Positions 22,700-31,179 of a stretch of DNA of 64,000 nucleotides are shown here, piece by piece. How positions within the stretch are numbered: position 1 is the stretch's first letter; the number at the start of each line of letters is the position of its first letter. Location of the stretch: NCBI RefSeq assembly GCF_014199525.1, contig NZ_JACHNU010000002.1, positions 106,147 through 170,146 on the forward strand. Direction: 5' to 3'. The translations under genes and the position numbers were made by a program. The notes below the pieces were generated by a model that was not told the origin of the DNA, did not search any database, and was given only the letters and a program-made list of their open reading frames with translations. This stretch comes from Conexibacter arvalis. GTDB lineage: Bacteria > Actinomycetota > Thermoleophilia > Solirubrobacterales > Solirubrobacteraceae.

Positions 22700-25210
22700 T
22701 CACTCCGCCGCGATCGCGCGCAGCACGTCGAGCCGCGCGGCGCGGCGGGCCGGACGGACCCCGGCGAGCACGCCGGCCAGCCCGCCGACGACGAGCACGA
22801 TCGCGAGCTGCGCGACCGGCACCGCGAACGTCTCGATCCCGACCGCGTCGCCGAGCCGCGTCAGCAGGAACGCGATCGGCAGGCCGAGGACGATCCCGCC
22901 GGTCGTCCCCAGCAGCGCGATCACGACCGCCTCCCAACGGACCGTCGCGCGCAGCTGGCCGCGCGTCTGCCCGACCGCGCGCAGCAGCCCCAGCTCGCGC
23001 GTCCGCTCGTGGGTCGCGAGCGCGAGCGTGTTGGCGATCCCGAGCAGCGCGATCACCACGGCGAGCGCGAGCAGCACGTACACGATCGACAGCACCATCC
23101 GGACGCCGTCGCCGGCGGCGTCGACGTATTCCTGCCGCGTCTGCGTCTCCGGCGCGCCCCAGCGCTCGGCGACCCGCTCGACCGCCGCCTTCCCAGCCGC
23201 CTCGCCGACGCCCGGCGCGAGCGAGACGAAGATCGTCCGGTCGGCGCTCTGCGGCGCGTGCCGCTCCCACGCCGCGCGCGGCAGCAGCACGTCGCCGGCG
23301 ATCCCCTCCTCGCCGTAGACCGCCCCGACGCGCAGCGTCGCGCGGGCACCGTCGGGATAGACGACCGCGACCGGGCTGCCGACCCGCCAGCCGCGCTGCT
23401 CGGCCTCGTCGGCCGAGACGGCCAGCGCCCCGCGGCCGAGCGCGTCGAGCGAGCCGGCGCGCAGGTCGAGGTCGACGAGCCGCGACAGCGCGGCCGCGTC
23501 GGCATTCGCGTACACGCCGTTGCGCCCGTCGACGCGCGCCGAGCCGGAGCCGAGGCCGACCGCGGTCGCGACCTGCGGCAGCGCGGCCAGCTCGCGCGCC
23601 AGCGCCGGCGGCAGCGACGCGTCCTCGAACTCGCCGCCGGTGACCGCGAGGTCGCCGTCGAACGAGCGGGCGGCGGAGTCGTCGAGCGAGCGCTGGAGCG
23701 AGAAGCCGACGACGGTGATCGCCGTCACGACCGTCACCCCGACGACGAGCGCCGACGCCGCCCGCGCGGTCCGGCGCGGGCTGCGGATCGCGTTGCGCCG
23801 CGCCAGCGTCCCGACCGTGCCGCGCAGCCGTGGCAGCGGCGCCGCGATCAGCGCCGTCGCCCCGCGCACGAGCGCGGTCAGCGGCCGGCGGCGGCGCGAG
23901 CGACCGGCCCGCGCCCCGCCGGCCCGCGCCCCGCCGGCCCGCGCCCCGCGGGCGAGCGCCGTGAGCGACCGGCGCTGCCGCACGCTGGCGCCGCCCTCCT
24001 CACCCTCCAGCGCCGCGTCGCGCAGCGCCGCGAGCGGCGGGACGCGCGAGGCCGCCAGCGCCGGCGCCAGGCCGGCCAGCAGCGTCACGACGACGCCGGC
24101 CGCGACGGCGATCAGCGCGCTCGTCGCCGACACCTCGAGGCCGCCGGCCGGCAGCGCGAAGCCGAAGGCGTCGAACATCGCCTTCAGCGCCGAGGCGATC
24201 GCGATCCCGCCGACCAGGCCGGCGAGCGAGGCGACGGCCGCGAGCAGCGCCGTCTCCGTCAGCGCGGCGCCGAGCACCTGGCGGCGGGTCGCGCCGACGG
24301 CGCGCAGCAGCGCCGACTCGCGCGCACGCTGGGCGGCGACGATCGCGAAGGTGTTGTGGATCGTGAAGGCGCCGACGAGCAGCGCCAGCCCGGCGAAGGC
24401 GACGAGCACGGTGCGGAGCCCGTCGAGGAAGGTCTGGTCGATGTCGTCGACCCGCTCGGCCGCCAGCCGGTCGCCGGCGATCGCCTCGATTCCGCTGCCG
24501 AGCGCCGGCCGCAGCCGCGCGACCAGCTCGGCCTGCGACAGCCCCGGCTCGCCGCGCACGACCACCGACGAGATCGCGTCGGGGCGTTTCATCACGTGCC
24601 GCGCGGCGCCCGCGGTCGAGAAGGCGGTGAAGGTCGTCGCGCCGACGCCCGACGAGGAGCCGAAGGTCGCGATCCCGACGATCCGCACGCGCACCGGCTC
24701 GGGCGTCCGCACGGTCGCCTCGTCGCCGACGCGCAGGCCGCCGTCGTCGGCGGCGCCGCGGTTGACCACGACCTCGTCGCCGGTCCGAGGGGCGCGCCCC
24801 TCGGCGAGCCGGTAGGGGTTGAGGCGCGGGTCGGCGATCCAGTTGCCGGCGAGCTTCGGCGGGCCGTCGCGGCCGACCGCTCTGCCGTCGGCGCCGATCA
24901 GCGTCCCGCGCCCCTCGATCGACGGCTCCGCCGCCGCGACGCCGTCGACGGCGCGGACGCGCGCCAGCGTGGAGGCCGGGATCGGCGCGCGCTGGCCGGG
25001 GCCGGCGTCGTCGTCGATCCGCGTCGTGCTGCGCACGACCGCGTCGGTGCCGGCGGTGACCTCGCCGAACAGCCGCTCGAAGTTGCGCTGCAGCGTGTCG
25101 CCGAGCATCAGCGTCCCGGCGAGGAAGGCGACGCCGAGGAACACCGACAGGAAGGTGCCGGCGAGCCGGCGCTTGTGGGCCCAGAGGCCGTTCAGGGCGA
25201 TCCGTCGCAT
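22700..25210 (-). CDS. ABC transporter permease with two FtsX domains (MacB/LolC type)
   Basis: This 836-residue membrane protein has an N-terminal helix (LAGTFLSVFLGVAFLAGTLM), a large extracytoplasmic MacB-core-like region, a first FtsX block of three helices (LVAFAGLALLVGAFTIHNTF), a second helix (ASALVVGVTVVTAITVVGFS) with another periplasmic domain, and a final FtsX block (IVYVLLALAVVIALLGIANT, LALATHERTRELGLLRAVGQ). It pairs with the ATPase gene 4 bp upstream. Such systems export lipids, peptides or antibiotics, or transmit force; the cargo is unknown. An Arg/Gly repeat (GGARAGGARAG) sits in the central cytoplasmic loop. Confidence 0.88.
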   Translation of the reverse strand: MRRIALNGLWAHKRRLAGTFLSVFLGVAFLAGTLMLGDTLQRNFERLFGEVTAGTDAVVRSTTRIDDDAGPGQRAPIPASTLARVRAVDGVAAAEPSIEGRGTLIGADGRAVGRDGPPKLAGNWIADPRLNPYRLAEGRAPRTGDEVVVNRGAADDGGLRVGDEATVRTPEPVRVRIVGIATFGSSSGVGATTFTAFSTAGAARHVMKRPDAISSVVVRGEPGLSQAELVARLRPALGSGIEAIAGDRLAAERVDDIDQTFLDGLRTVLVAFAGLALLVGAFTIHNTFAIVAAQRARESALLRAVGATRRQVLGAALTETALLAAVASLAGLVGGIAIASALKAMFDAFGFALPAGGLEVSATSALIAVAAGVVVTLLAGLAPALAASRVPPLAALRDAALEGEEGGASVRQRRSLTALARGARAGGARAGGARAGRSRRRRPLTALVRGATALIAAPLPRLRGTVGTLARRNAIRSPRRTARAASALVVGVTVVTAITVVGFSLQRSLDDSAARSFDGDLAVTGGEFEDASLPPALARELAALPQVATAVGLGSGSARVDGRNGVYANADAAALSRLVDLDLRAGSLDALGRGALAVSADEAEQRGWRVGSPVAVVYPDGARATLRVGAVYGEEGIAGDVLLPRAAWERHAPQSADRTIFVSLAPGVGEAAGKAAVERVAERWGAPETQTRQEYVDAAGDGVRMVLSIVYVLLALAVVIALLGIANTLALATHERTRELGLLRAVGQTRGQLRATVRWEAVVIALLGTTGGIVLGLPIAFLLTRLGDAVGIETFAVPVAQLAIVLVVGGLAGVLAGVRPARRAARLDVLRAIAAE

Positions 25211-25214
25211 GCGA

Positions 25215-25991
25215 TCACCCGCCCAGCGTCCGGACGCGGTCGAGCACCAGCTCCGGCGTCGGGTCGTCGAGCGCGTCGACGACCCTGCCGTCGGCGAGGA
25301 AGACGGCGGCGTCGGTCCAGGCGGTCGCGAGCGGGTCGTGGGTGACCATCACGACCGTCTGCCCCAGCTCGTCGACCGCGCGGCGCATGAATCCAAGGAT
25401 CTCGCCGCCGGAGCGCGAGTCGAGGTTGCCGGTCGGCTCGTCGGCGAAGACGATCTGCGGCCGGCTGGCGAGCGCACGCGCGACCGCGACGCGCTGCTGC
25501 TGACCGCCGGACAGCTCGGCCGGGCGGTGGTGGAGCCGGTCGCCGAGGCCGACGGTCCCGATCACCGTGTCGAGCCAGTCGCGATCGGGCCGCGCTCCGG
25601 CGAGGTCGAGCGCGAGCGTGACGTTCTCGCGCACGGTCAGCGTCGGCACGAGGTTGAACGCCTGGAAGACGAAGCCGATCCGCTCCCGCCGCAGCAGCGT
25701 CAGCTGCGTGTCGGAGAGCCGCGACAGCGGGGTGTCGCCGATGTAGGCCTCGCCGGAGGTGAGCGCGTCGAGCCCGGCGACGCAGTGCAGCAGCGTCGAC
25801 TTGCCGGAGCCCGACGGTCCCATGATCGCGGTGAAGCGGCCGGCGGGGAAGGCGACGGTGACGTCGTCGAGCGCGGTGACGGCGGTGTCGCCGACGCCGT
25901 GGACCTTGGTCGCGCCGACGACGCGCGCGACGGCGCTGCCGGGCGGCGGTGCGGTGCGGGCGTACGGAGCGGTGGACGGTGCGGCGGTCAT
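25215..25991 (-). CDS. ABC transporter ATP-binding protein (MacB/LolD type)
   Basis: This is a complete nucleotide-binding domain: Walker A GPSGSGKST, Q-loop FVFQAFNLVPTLTV, signature LSGGQQQRVAVARAL, Walker B IVFADEPTGNLDS and H-loop MVTHD. The pattern is of the lipoprotein/antimicrobial-peptide exporter class. ATG 25991 with AAGGAG upstream is preferred over an upstream in-frame ATG at 26039. It lies 4 bp before the FtsX permease. The two-component genes upstream on the same strand may control it. Confidence 0.92.
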   Translation of the reverse strand: MTAAPSTAPYARTAPPPGSAVARVVGATKVHGVGDTAVTALDDVTVAFPAGRFTAIMGPSGSGKSTLLHCVAGLDALTSGEAYIGDTPLSRLSDTQLTLLRRERIGFVFQAFNLVPTLTVRENVTLALDLAGARPDRDWLDTVIGTVGLGDRLHHRPAELSGGQQQRVAVARALASRPQIVFADEPTGNLDSRSGGEILGFMRRAVDELGQTVVMVTHDPLATAWTDAAVFLADGRVVDALDDPTPELVLDRVRTLGG

Positions 25992-26132
25992 GGTGCGATC
26001 TCCTTGTCGGGTCGGGACCGCATCCCAGTCTCCGCACATCCCGCCGCGCTGTCGTCGCCCCCCGGGCGGCTTCCCATACGCCCCCGGATGACACTTCCGC
26101 CTGCGCCCCGCGGCGTACGCCCGCCCCTCACT

Positions 26133-26185
26133 CGGACCTGTGTCATCCAGCTGTTCCTGAGCAACACCTGGATGACAAAGGTCCG
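26133..26185. repeat. dispersed 53-bp palindrome, copy 1
   Basis: Arms of 23 bases (CGGACCTGTGTCATCCAGCT.. and ..CTGGATGACAAAGGTCCG) pair at 21 of 23 positions around a 7-nt loop. A second 53-bp copy is at 39630-39682. Both show the same asymmetry, CGGACCTNTG on the left and CAAAGGTCCG on the right. It lies between the response regulator stop and the ABC ATPase start, so it could be a terminator. Confidence 0.85.
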
Positions 26186-26203
26186 CGCGGGTGCCGCGGC
26201 GGC

Positions 26204-27013
26204 TCAGGCGGCGGGCGGGCGCGGGGTGACGAGGCCGGACTCGTAGGCGAGCACGACCAGCTGGGCGCGGTCGCGCGCGTCGAGCTTGCCCATCGCGCGG
26301 CTGACGTGGGTCTTCGCCGTCGCCGGGCTGATCACGAGCCGCTCGGCCAGCTCGCGGTTGGAGAGCCCTTCGGCGACGAGCGCGACGACCTCGCGCTCGC
26401 GCTCGGTCAGCACGTCGAGCCGCGGCGGCGCCGGCGTCGGGGCGGCCGGCGCGCGGGCGGCGAACTCGGAGATCAGCCGGCGCGTCACGCTCGGCGCCAG
26501 CAGCGCCTCGCCGTCGGCGACGACCCGCACCGCGCGCAGCAGGTCGACCGGCTCGACGTCCTTCAGCAGGAAGCCGCTGGCGCCGCAGCGCAGCGCGCCG
26601 AAGACGTACTCGTCGAGCTCGAAGGTCGTCAGCACGAGCACGCGCACGCCGGCGAGCGCGGGATCGTCGGAGATCGCGCGGGTCGCGGCGAGGCCGTCCT
26701 GGCGGGGCATCCGCACGTCCATCAGCACGACGTCCGGCGTCGTCGCGCGCACGACCTCGACCGCCTCCACCCCGTCGGCCGCCTCGCCGACGACGGCGAA
26801 CCCCTCCTCGGCGTCGAGCAGCATCCGGAAGCCGGCCCGCACGAGCGCCTGGTCGTCGGCGAGCACGACGCGGATCTCGCGCGAGCCGGCGGCCGGACGG
26901 TGCGCGCCGGTCGCACCGCCGGCGCCAGCCGCGGCGGGAGCGTGGGGCGCCCCGCTCGCGCCGTCGGCGCCAGCCGCGCCGCGGCCGTCGAACGCCCCGC
27001 CCGCTCCGCTCAC
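26204..27013 (-). CDS. NarL/LuxR-family response regulator
   Basis: The receiver domain contains IRVVLADDQALVRAGF, the phosphoacceptor Asp in VVLMDVRMPRQDGL, and the Lys in GFLLKDVEPVDLL. The C-terminal LuxR HTH is LDVLTEREREVVALVAEGLS, NRELAERLVISPATAKTHVS. An N-terminal Ala/Gly extension of about 45 residues precedes the receiver. The GTG start at 27013 overlaps the histidine kinase stop (GTGA). It is the partner of the DesK-like kinase and may regulate the downstream ABC exporter. Confidence 0.9.
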   Translation of the reverse strand: MSGAGGAFDGRGAAGADGASGAPHAPAAAGAGGATGAHRPAAGSREIRVVLADDQALVRAGFRMLLDAEEGFAVVGEAADGVEAVEVVRATTPDVVLMDVRMPRQDGLAATRAISDDPALAGVRVLVLTTFELDEYVFGALRCGASGFLLKDVEPVDLLRAVRVVADGEALLAPSVTRRLISEFAARAPAAPTPAPPRLDVLTEREREVVALVAEGLSNRELAERLVISPATAKTHVSRAMGKLDARDRAQLVVLAYESGLVTPRPPAA

Positions 27014-28293
27014 GCCGTCACCGCCGGCAGCCGCGCGCGGACGCGGAAGCCGCCGCCGGGGCGCGGGCCGGCCTCGACCGATCCGCCGAGCAGCGCGGCG
27101 CGCTCGCGCATGCCGGCGAGGCCGTGGCCGCCGCCGCCCGCGCCGTCGCCCGTCCCGGCCGCCGCGCCGCGGCCGTCGTCGTCGATCACGAGCGCGACGG
27201 CGTCGGGCTCGTAGGCGAGCGCGACCCGCACGCGCGTCGCGGCCGCGTGGCGGACGACGTTCGTCAGCGCCTCCTGCACGATCCGGTAGCCGGCGACGTC
27301 GACCGGGACCGGCAGACGCCGCCGCTCGCCGGTCACGTCGACCGAGACCTCCGCCCCGGCCCGCCGCGCGCCGTCGGCCAGCTCCTCGACGCGCGCGAGG
27401 CTCGGCTGCGGCCCGGCCGGCTCGGGCTCCTGCTCGGCGCCGGCGCGCAGCACGCCGACGGTCGTGCGCAGGTCGGCGAGCGCCTCGCCGCTCGCCTGCT
27501 TGATCGCGCTCAGCACCTGCTCGGCCTGCTCCGGTCTGCGCGCGACGACGTGCGCGCCGGTGCTCGCCTGCACGTGGATCATCGCGAGGCTGTGGGCGAG
27601 CACGTCGTGCAGCTCGCGCGCGATCCGCAGCCGCTCCTCGCCGACCTGGCGGCGCGCCTCCTCGGCGCGCGTCCGCTCGGCCTCGCGCGCCCGCGCGGCG
27701 ACCGCCGCGACCGACTCGCGCTGACTGCGCAGCGCGACGCCGGCGAGCGTGCCGATCGCGACCCAGCCGGCGGCCGCGGCGACCGGGCCGCTGAGCAGGT
27801 CGCGCCCGCCGAGCGTCAGCACCGCCGTCAGCTCGACCGCGAGCAGCCCGCCGCCGAGCCACAGCGCGTTGCGCGGCGGGATCCGCGCCGCCGCGGTCGC
27901 GAGCGCGATCAGCGCCGCGACGCAGGGACCGGGCCCGCCGGGATAGCCGCGCGCGACGTAGACCAGCTCGATCGCGAAGGTCGCGCCGAGCACGCCGAAC
28001 GGCCACCGCCGGCGGCCGAGCAGCAGCGCCGCCGCGCCGGCGATCGCGACGTAGGCGAAGGCGTCGAGCGGCCGCTCGCCGGGGTCGCGGTCGGCGACCG
28101 CGGTCGTCACCAGCACGGCGAAGGCGCCCGCGAGCAGCGCGATCGCGACGTCGAGCGCCCACGGCGGCGGCAGCGGGCCGCGCGCCGGCCGCTCGCCGCC
28201 GCCCGCGCCGTCCGGTCCGGACGGCGCGGGGCCGAGCGGGTCCGCGCCGCGGGCGGCCGCGGCGGGCGTGCGGGATGTGGCGGCTGCGGCCAT
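27010..28293 (-). CDS. DesK/LiaS-type sensor histidine kinase
   Basis: After a Pro/Gly-rich N-terminus come about five or six transmembrane helices (ALDVAIALLAGAFAVLVTTA, AYVAIAGAAALLLG, ELTAVLTLGG and others). A coiled region leads to the HisKA_3 box with phosphoacceptor His (RIARELHDVLAHSLAMIHVQ). The HATPase_c domain has EALTNVVRHA (N box) and GHGLAGMRERAALLGG. The extracellular loops are short, so it probably senses membrane state or a membrane component. GTG at 28302 is an alternative start three codons upstream. It forms an operon with the response regulator. Confidence 0.88.
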   Translation of the reverse strand: MAAAATSRTPAAAARGADPLGPAPSGPDGAGGGERPARGPLPPPWALDVAIALLAGAFAVLVTTAVADRDPGERPLDAFAYVAIAGAAALLLGRRRWPFGVLGATFAIELVYVARGYPGGPGPCVAALIALATAAARIPPRNALWLGGGLLAVELTAVLTLGGRDLLSGPVAAAAGWVAIGTLAGVALRSQRESVAAVAARAREAERTRAEEARRQVGEERLRIARELHDVLAHSLAMIHVQASTGAHVVARRPEQAEQVLSAIKQASGEALADLRTTVGVLRAGAEQEPEPAGPQPSLARVEELADGARRAGAEVSVDVTGERRRLPVPVDVAGYRIVQEALTNVVRHAAATRVRVALAYEPDAVALVIDDDGRGAAAGTGDGAGGGGHGLAGMRERAALLGGSVEAGPRPGGGFRVRARLPAVTA

Positions 28294-28342
28294 CGACGAC
28301 ACGGTAGATCGTCCGCGCCGGCCGCACATCGGCCGGCGGGCG

Positions 28343-28358
28343 TACTCCCCCGGGAGTA
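28343..28358. promoter_or_regulatory. palindrome upstream of the DesK-like kinase gene
   Basis: TACTCCC-CC-GGGAGTA has perfect 7-bp arms and sits in the 74-bp gap between the STAS gene stop and the kinase start. It could be an operator for the kinase-regulator operon or a short terminator for the STAS operon. Confidence 0.45.
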
Positions 28359-28367
28359 TTCCCCGCG

Positions 28368-28727
28368 CTACAGGCCGGCGTGCGCCTGCTCGAGCGCGGC
28401 CGCGCGCGTCTCCTCGGTCCGCTCGGCGACGGCGAGCCCGGAGATCGCGACGATCCGCGCGACCGGCGAGGCGGGGTCGACGACGAGCAGCAGCCGCTGC
28501 TGGCGGTCGCGCAGCCGCGCACCGAGCGCGAACAGGAGGTTGATGCCGGCGCTGTCGAGGTAGCCGGTCTCGGTCAGGTCGACGACGAGCGCGATCGAGT
28601 GGTTGCTGAGCGCCGCGTCGATCGAGCGGCTGATCTCGGTCGCGTTGGAGGCGTCGACCTCGCCCTCGATCGCTACGACGGGGAAGGCGCCGTGCTGCTC
28701 GACGACGATCCGCGCGAGCGAGCTCAT
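28368..28727 (-). CDS. STAS-domain anti-sigma factor antagonist (RsbV-like)
   Basis: The 119-residue protein is a single STAS domain: FPVVAIEGEVDASNATEISR, IALVVDLTETGYLDSAGINL and LLLVVDPASPVARIVAISGL. The phosphorylatable Ser is the one in YLDSAGINLL. RsbV-like proteins release a sigma factor from its anti-sigma kinase when unphosphorylated. Its start overlaps the stop of the phosphatase/kinase gene upstream, so the two are coupled. Confidence 0.9.
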   Translation of the reverse strand: MSSLARIVVEQHGAFPVVAIEGEVDASNATEISRSIDAALSNHSIALVVDLTETGYLDSAGINLLFALGARLRDRQQRLLLVVDPASPVARIVAISGLAVAERTEETRAAALEQAHAGL

Positions 28728-30343
28728 GCACGTGCCTCCGCGCCTGCGAGCGTCCGTTCCAGCACGACGACCGTCCCGTCGTCGCCGTGCTCGACGTCGA
28801 CGTCGTCCATCAGCCGGCGCATCAGCATGAGGCCGCGGCCGCGATGCTGGCCGCGCGGCGCCCGCCAGCGCCCGCCGTCGCGCACGGTCAGCGAGACGCG
28901 GCCGTCCTCGAAGCGGCCCTGCAGCGAGAAGCTGTGCGCGCCCGGCCCGTAGGCGTGCTCGACGGCGTTCGCGCACGCCTCCTGGCACGCGACCGTGATG
29001 TCGTACGCCTCCTCCTCGCTCGCGCCCCGGCCGCGCAGCCAGCGGCGCAGCAGGTGGCGGATCTCGGCGAGCGTCGCGTGCTCGGCCGGCCAGCTGCCGT
29101 CGATCTCCTTGGGCGGCGGCGGGACCCGCAGCGCGATCATCGCGACGTCGTCGGCGCGCGTCCGGGCGACGAGCTTGCTGGCGAGGCACGCGCAGAGCGG
29201 GTCGACGCCGCCGTCGACCGCGGCGGCGGTCACGCGCAGCCGCTCGAGCCCCTCGTCGATCACCTCGCCGCGCCGCTCGACCAGGCCGTCGGTGTAGAGC
29301 ACGAGCGTCGCGCCGGTCGGGACGTGGTGGACGGTCGACTCGTACCAGCTGCCGGGGACCGTCGCGAGCGGCACGTTCGGCTTGACGTCGAGATACCGCC
29401 CCTCGCCCCCGGGCTCGAGCAGCAGCGGCGGTGGATGGCCGGCGCAGACGTGCTCGACCCGCTCGGCCTCGAGGTCGAGGACGGCGTAGGAGAGCGTCGT
29501 CATCGAGCGCGGCCCCAGCTGCCACATCAGGCGGTTGAGCCGCGCGACGACCTCCGACGGCCTGTGGCCGTCGGTCGCGTAGGCCCGCAGCGCCGCGCGC
29601 AGCTGCGCCATCGACGCCGCCGCCCCGACGCCGTGCCCGACGACGTCGCCGACCGCGAGCGCGACCCGCCCGCCGGGCAGCGCGAAGGCGTCGAACCAGT
29701 CGCCGCCGAGCGTGTCGCGGCTGGCCGGCAGGTAGCGCGCGGCCAGCTCGACGCCCGGGATCCGCTGCATGTTGGGCAGCAGCTGGCGCTGGAGCGACTC
29801 CGCGACCCGGCGCTGCTCGTAGAGGGCGGCGTTGTCGATCGTCAGCGCCGCGCGGTCGGCGGCGAGCTGGAGCAGGTCGGTCTCCTCCGCGCTGAAGCGG
29901 CGGGGTCGCAGGCTGCCGACGTGGAGGACGCCGAGCACGCGGCCCTCGATCAGCAGCGGCACGCCCACGAGCGAGCGGATCCCCTTGTCGCGCAGGATCG
30001 GGTTGAGGATGTCGGCGTGGTCGACGTCGTCGATCACGATCGCCCGCCGCTCCGCCGCGATGCGGCCGGCGAAGCCCTTGCCGAGCGGGATCGTGACGCC
30101 CTGCTCGACCTCCTCCTCGATCCCCTTCGCCGCCCGCGCGCGCAGCAGCGGCTGCTCGTCGTCGAGCAGGAGGATCGCGGCGGTGTCGGCGCGCAGGATC
30201 TCGGTCACGCGCACGAGCAGCTCCGACAGCAGCTCGTCCTGCGGCAGCCACGCCAGCGCCGCGTCGGTCAGCTGCTGCAGCGAGGCGAGCGCCTCGTCGC
30301 GCGGAACGGCGCCGCTCGTGGTCAGGATCTCCTTCGTCGACAC
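28724..30343 (-). CDS. GAF-PP2C(SpoIIE)-HATPase protein (RsbU/RsbW-like partner-switching regulator)
   Basis: Three domains are visible in 539 residues. A GAF sensor occupies about 20-175 (TAAILLLDDEQPLLRARAAK, RSLVGVPLLIEGRVLGVLHV). A PP2C/SpoIIE phosphatase is at about 190-390 (GGDWFDAFALPGGRVALAVG, DVVGHGVGAAASMAQLR, LVLYTDGLVERRG, DDVAMIAL). An RsbW-type HATPase is at about 400-530 (ITVACQEACANAVEHAYGPG, RGRGLMLMRRLMDDVDVEHG). One chain thus carries both the phosphatase and kinase activities that act on STAS proteins, and it is followed by such a STAS gene. Confidence 0.9.
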   Translation of the reverse strand: MSTKEILTTSGAVPRDEALASLQQLTDAALAWLPQDELLSELLVRVTEILRADTAAILLLDDEQPLLRARAAKGIEEEVEQGVTIPLGKGFAGRIAAERRAIVIDDVDHADILNPILRDKGIRSLVGVPLLIEGRVLGVLHVGSLRPRRFSAEETDLLQLAADRAALTIDNAALYEQRRVAESLQRQLLPNMQRIPGVELAARYLPASRDTLGGDWFDAFALPGGRVALAVGDVVGHGVGAAASMAQLRAALRAYATDGHRPSEVVARLNRLMWQLGPRSMTTLSYAVLDLEAERVEHVCAGHPPPLLLEPGGEGRYLDVKPNVPLATVPGSWYESTVHHVPTGATLVLYTDGLVERRGEVIDEGLERLRVTAAAVDGGVDPLCACLASKLVARTRADDVAMIALRVPPPPKEIDGSWPAEHATLAEIRHLLRRWLRGRGASEEEAYDITVACQEACANAVEHAYGPGAHSFSLQGRFEDGRVSLTVRDGGRWRAPRGQHRGRGLMLMRRLMDDVDVEHGDDGTVVVLERTLAGAEARA

Positions 30344-30452
30344 CCGCGCCAGACTACCCGGCGACCGGCCTCGTCATGCCGAGATCGCCCCGTGCGGGCG
30401 CCGCGCCCCTCCGCGAGACGGCCGGCGGCGCGACCGCATACTGTCCACCGCG

Positions 30453-31109
30453 ATGTCGCGGACGCGCGTGCTGATCGCCGAGGACCAGGTGCTGCTGCGC
30501 TCCGGGATCGCGCGGCTGCTGGAGGACGCCGGGATGGAGGTCGTCGCGCAGGCCGGCGACGCCGAGGAGCTGATGCGCAAGGTCCGCGCGCACCGGCCCG
30601 ACGTCGCGATCGTCGACGTGCAGATGCCGCCCGACAACACCGACGACGGGCTGCGCGCGGCGATCGCGCTGCGCGCCGAGCTGCCCAAGGTGGCGATCGT
30701 CGTGCTGTCGCAGTTCCTCGAGGAGCGCTACGCGGTCGACCTCGTCGGCGACGACGCGCGCGGCGTCGGCTACCTGCTGAAGGACCGCGTGATCGACGTC
30801 GCCGAATTTGCCGACGCGATCGAGCGGGTCGCGAACGGCGGCTCGGCGCTCGACCCCGAGGTCGTCTCGCGGATGGTCGGCCGCCGCCGCGCCGACGACC
30901 CGCTCGACGCGCTCACCCCGCGCGAGCGCGAGGTGCTCGGGCTGATGGCCGAGGGCAAGTCCAACCGCGGCATCGCCGAGCTGCTGGGCCTGAGCGGCGC
31001 CGCGGTCGAGAAGCACGCGACGCGGATCTTCCACAAGCTCGGCGTCGCCGACGAGCCGACCGAGCACCGCCGCGTGATGGCGGTGCTGCGCCTGCTGCGC
31101 GCGGGGTAG
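30453..31109 (+). CDS. NarL/LuxR-family response regulator
   Basis: The receiver has VLIAEDQVLLRSGIARLLED, phosphoacceptor Asp in VAIVDVQMPPDNTDDG and GVGYLLKDRVIDVAEFADAI. The LuxR HTH is LDALTPREREVLGLMAEGKS, NRGIAELLGLSGAAVEKHAT. It ends with VMAVLRLLRAG. It is convergent with the PAS-kinase gene 70 bp away, which is its most likely partner. A strong hairpin separates the two. ATG 30453 is the first good start. Confidence 0.9.
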   Translation: MSRTRVLIAEDQVLLRSGIARLLEDAGMEVVAQAGDAEELMRKVRAHRPDVAIVDVQMPPDNTDDGLRAAIALRAELPKVAIVVLSQFLEERYAVDLVGDDARGVGYLLKDRVIDVAEFADAIERVANGGSALDPEVVSRMVGRRRADDPLDALTPREREVLGLMAEGKSNRGIAELLGLSGAAVEKHATRIFHKLGVADEPTEHRRVMAVLRLLRAG

Positions 31110-31127
31110 CGCGGCTGGCGCCGAACT

Positions 31128-31166
31128 CCGGTCGTCTGCACCCCTCTGAGGGGTGCAAACGACCGG
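31128..31166. terminator. bidirectional hairpin terminator
   Basis: CCGGTCGTCTGCACCCCTC pairs with GAGGGGTGCAAACGACCGG at 18 of 19 positions around one central base. It lies between the convergent response regulator and PAS-kinase stops. No T-run is present, as is usual in such GC-rich genomes. Confidence 0.7.
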
Positions 31167-31179
31167 ACCTCCGCGCCGG

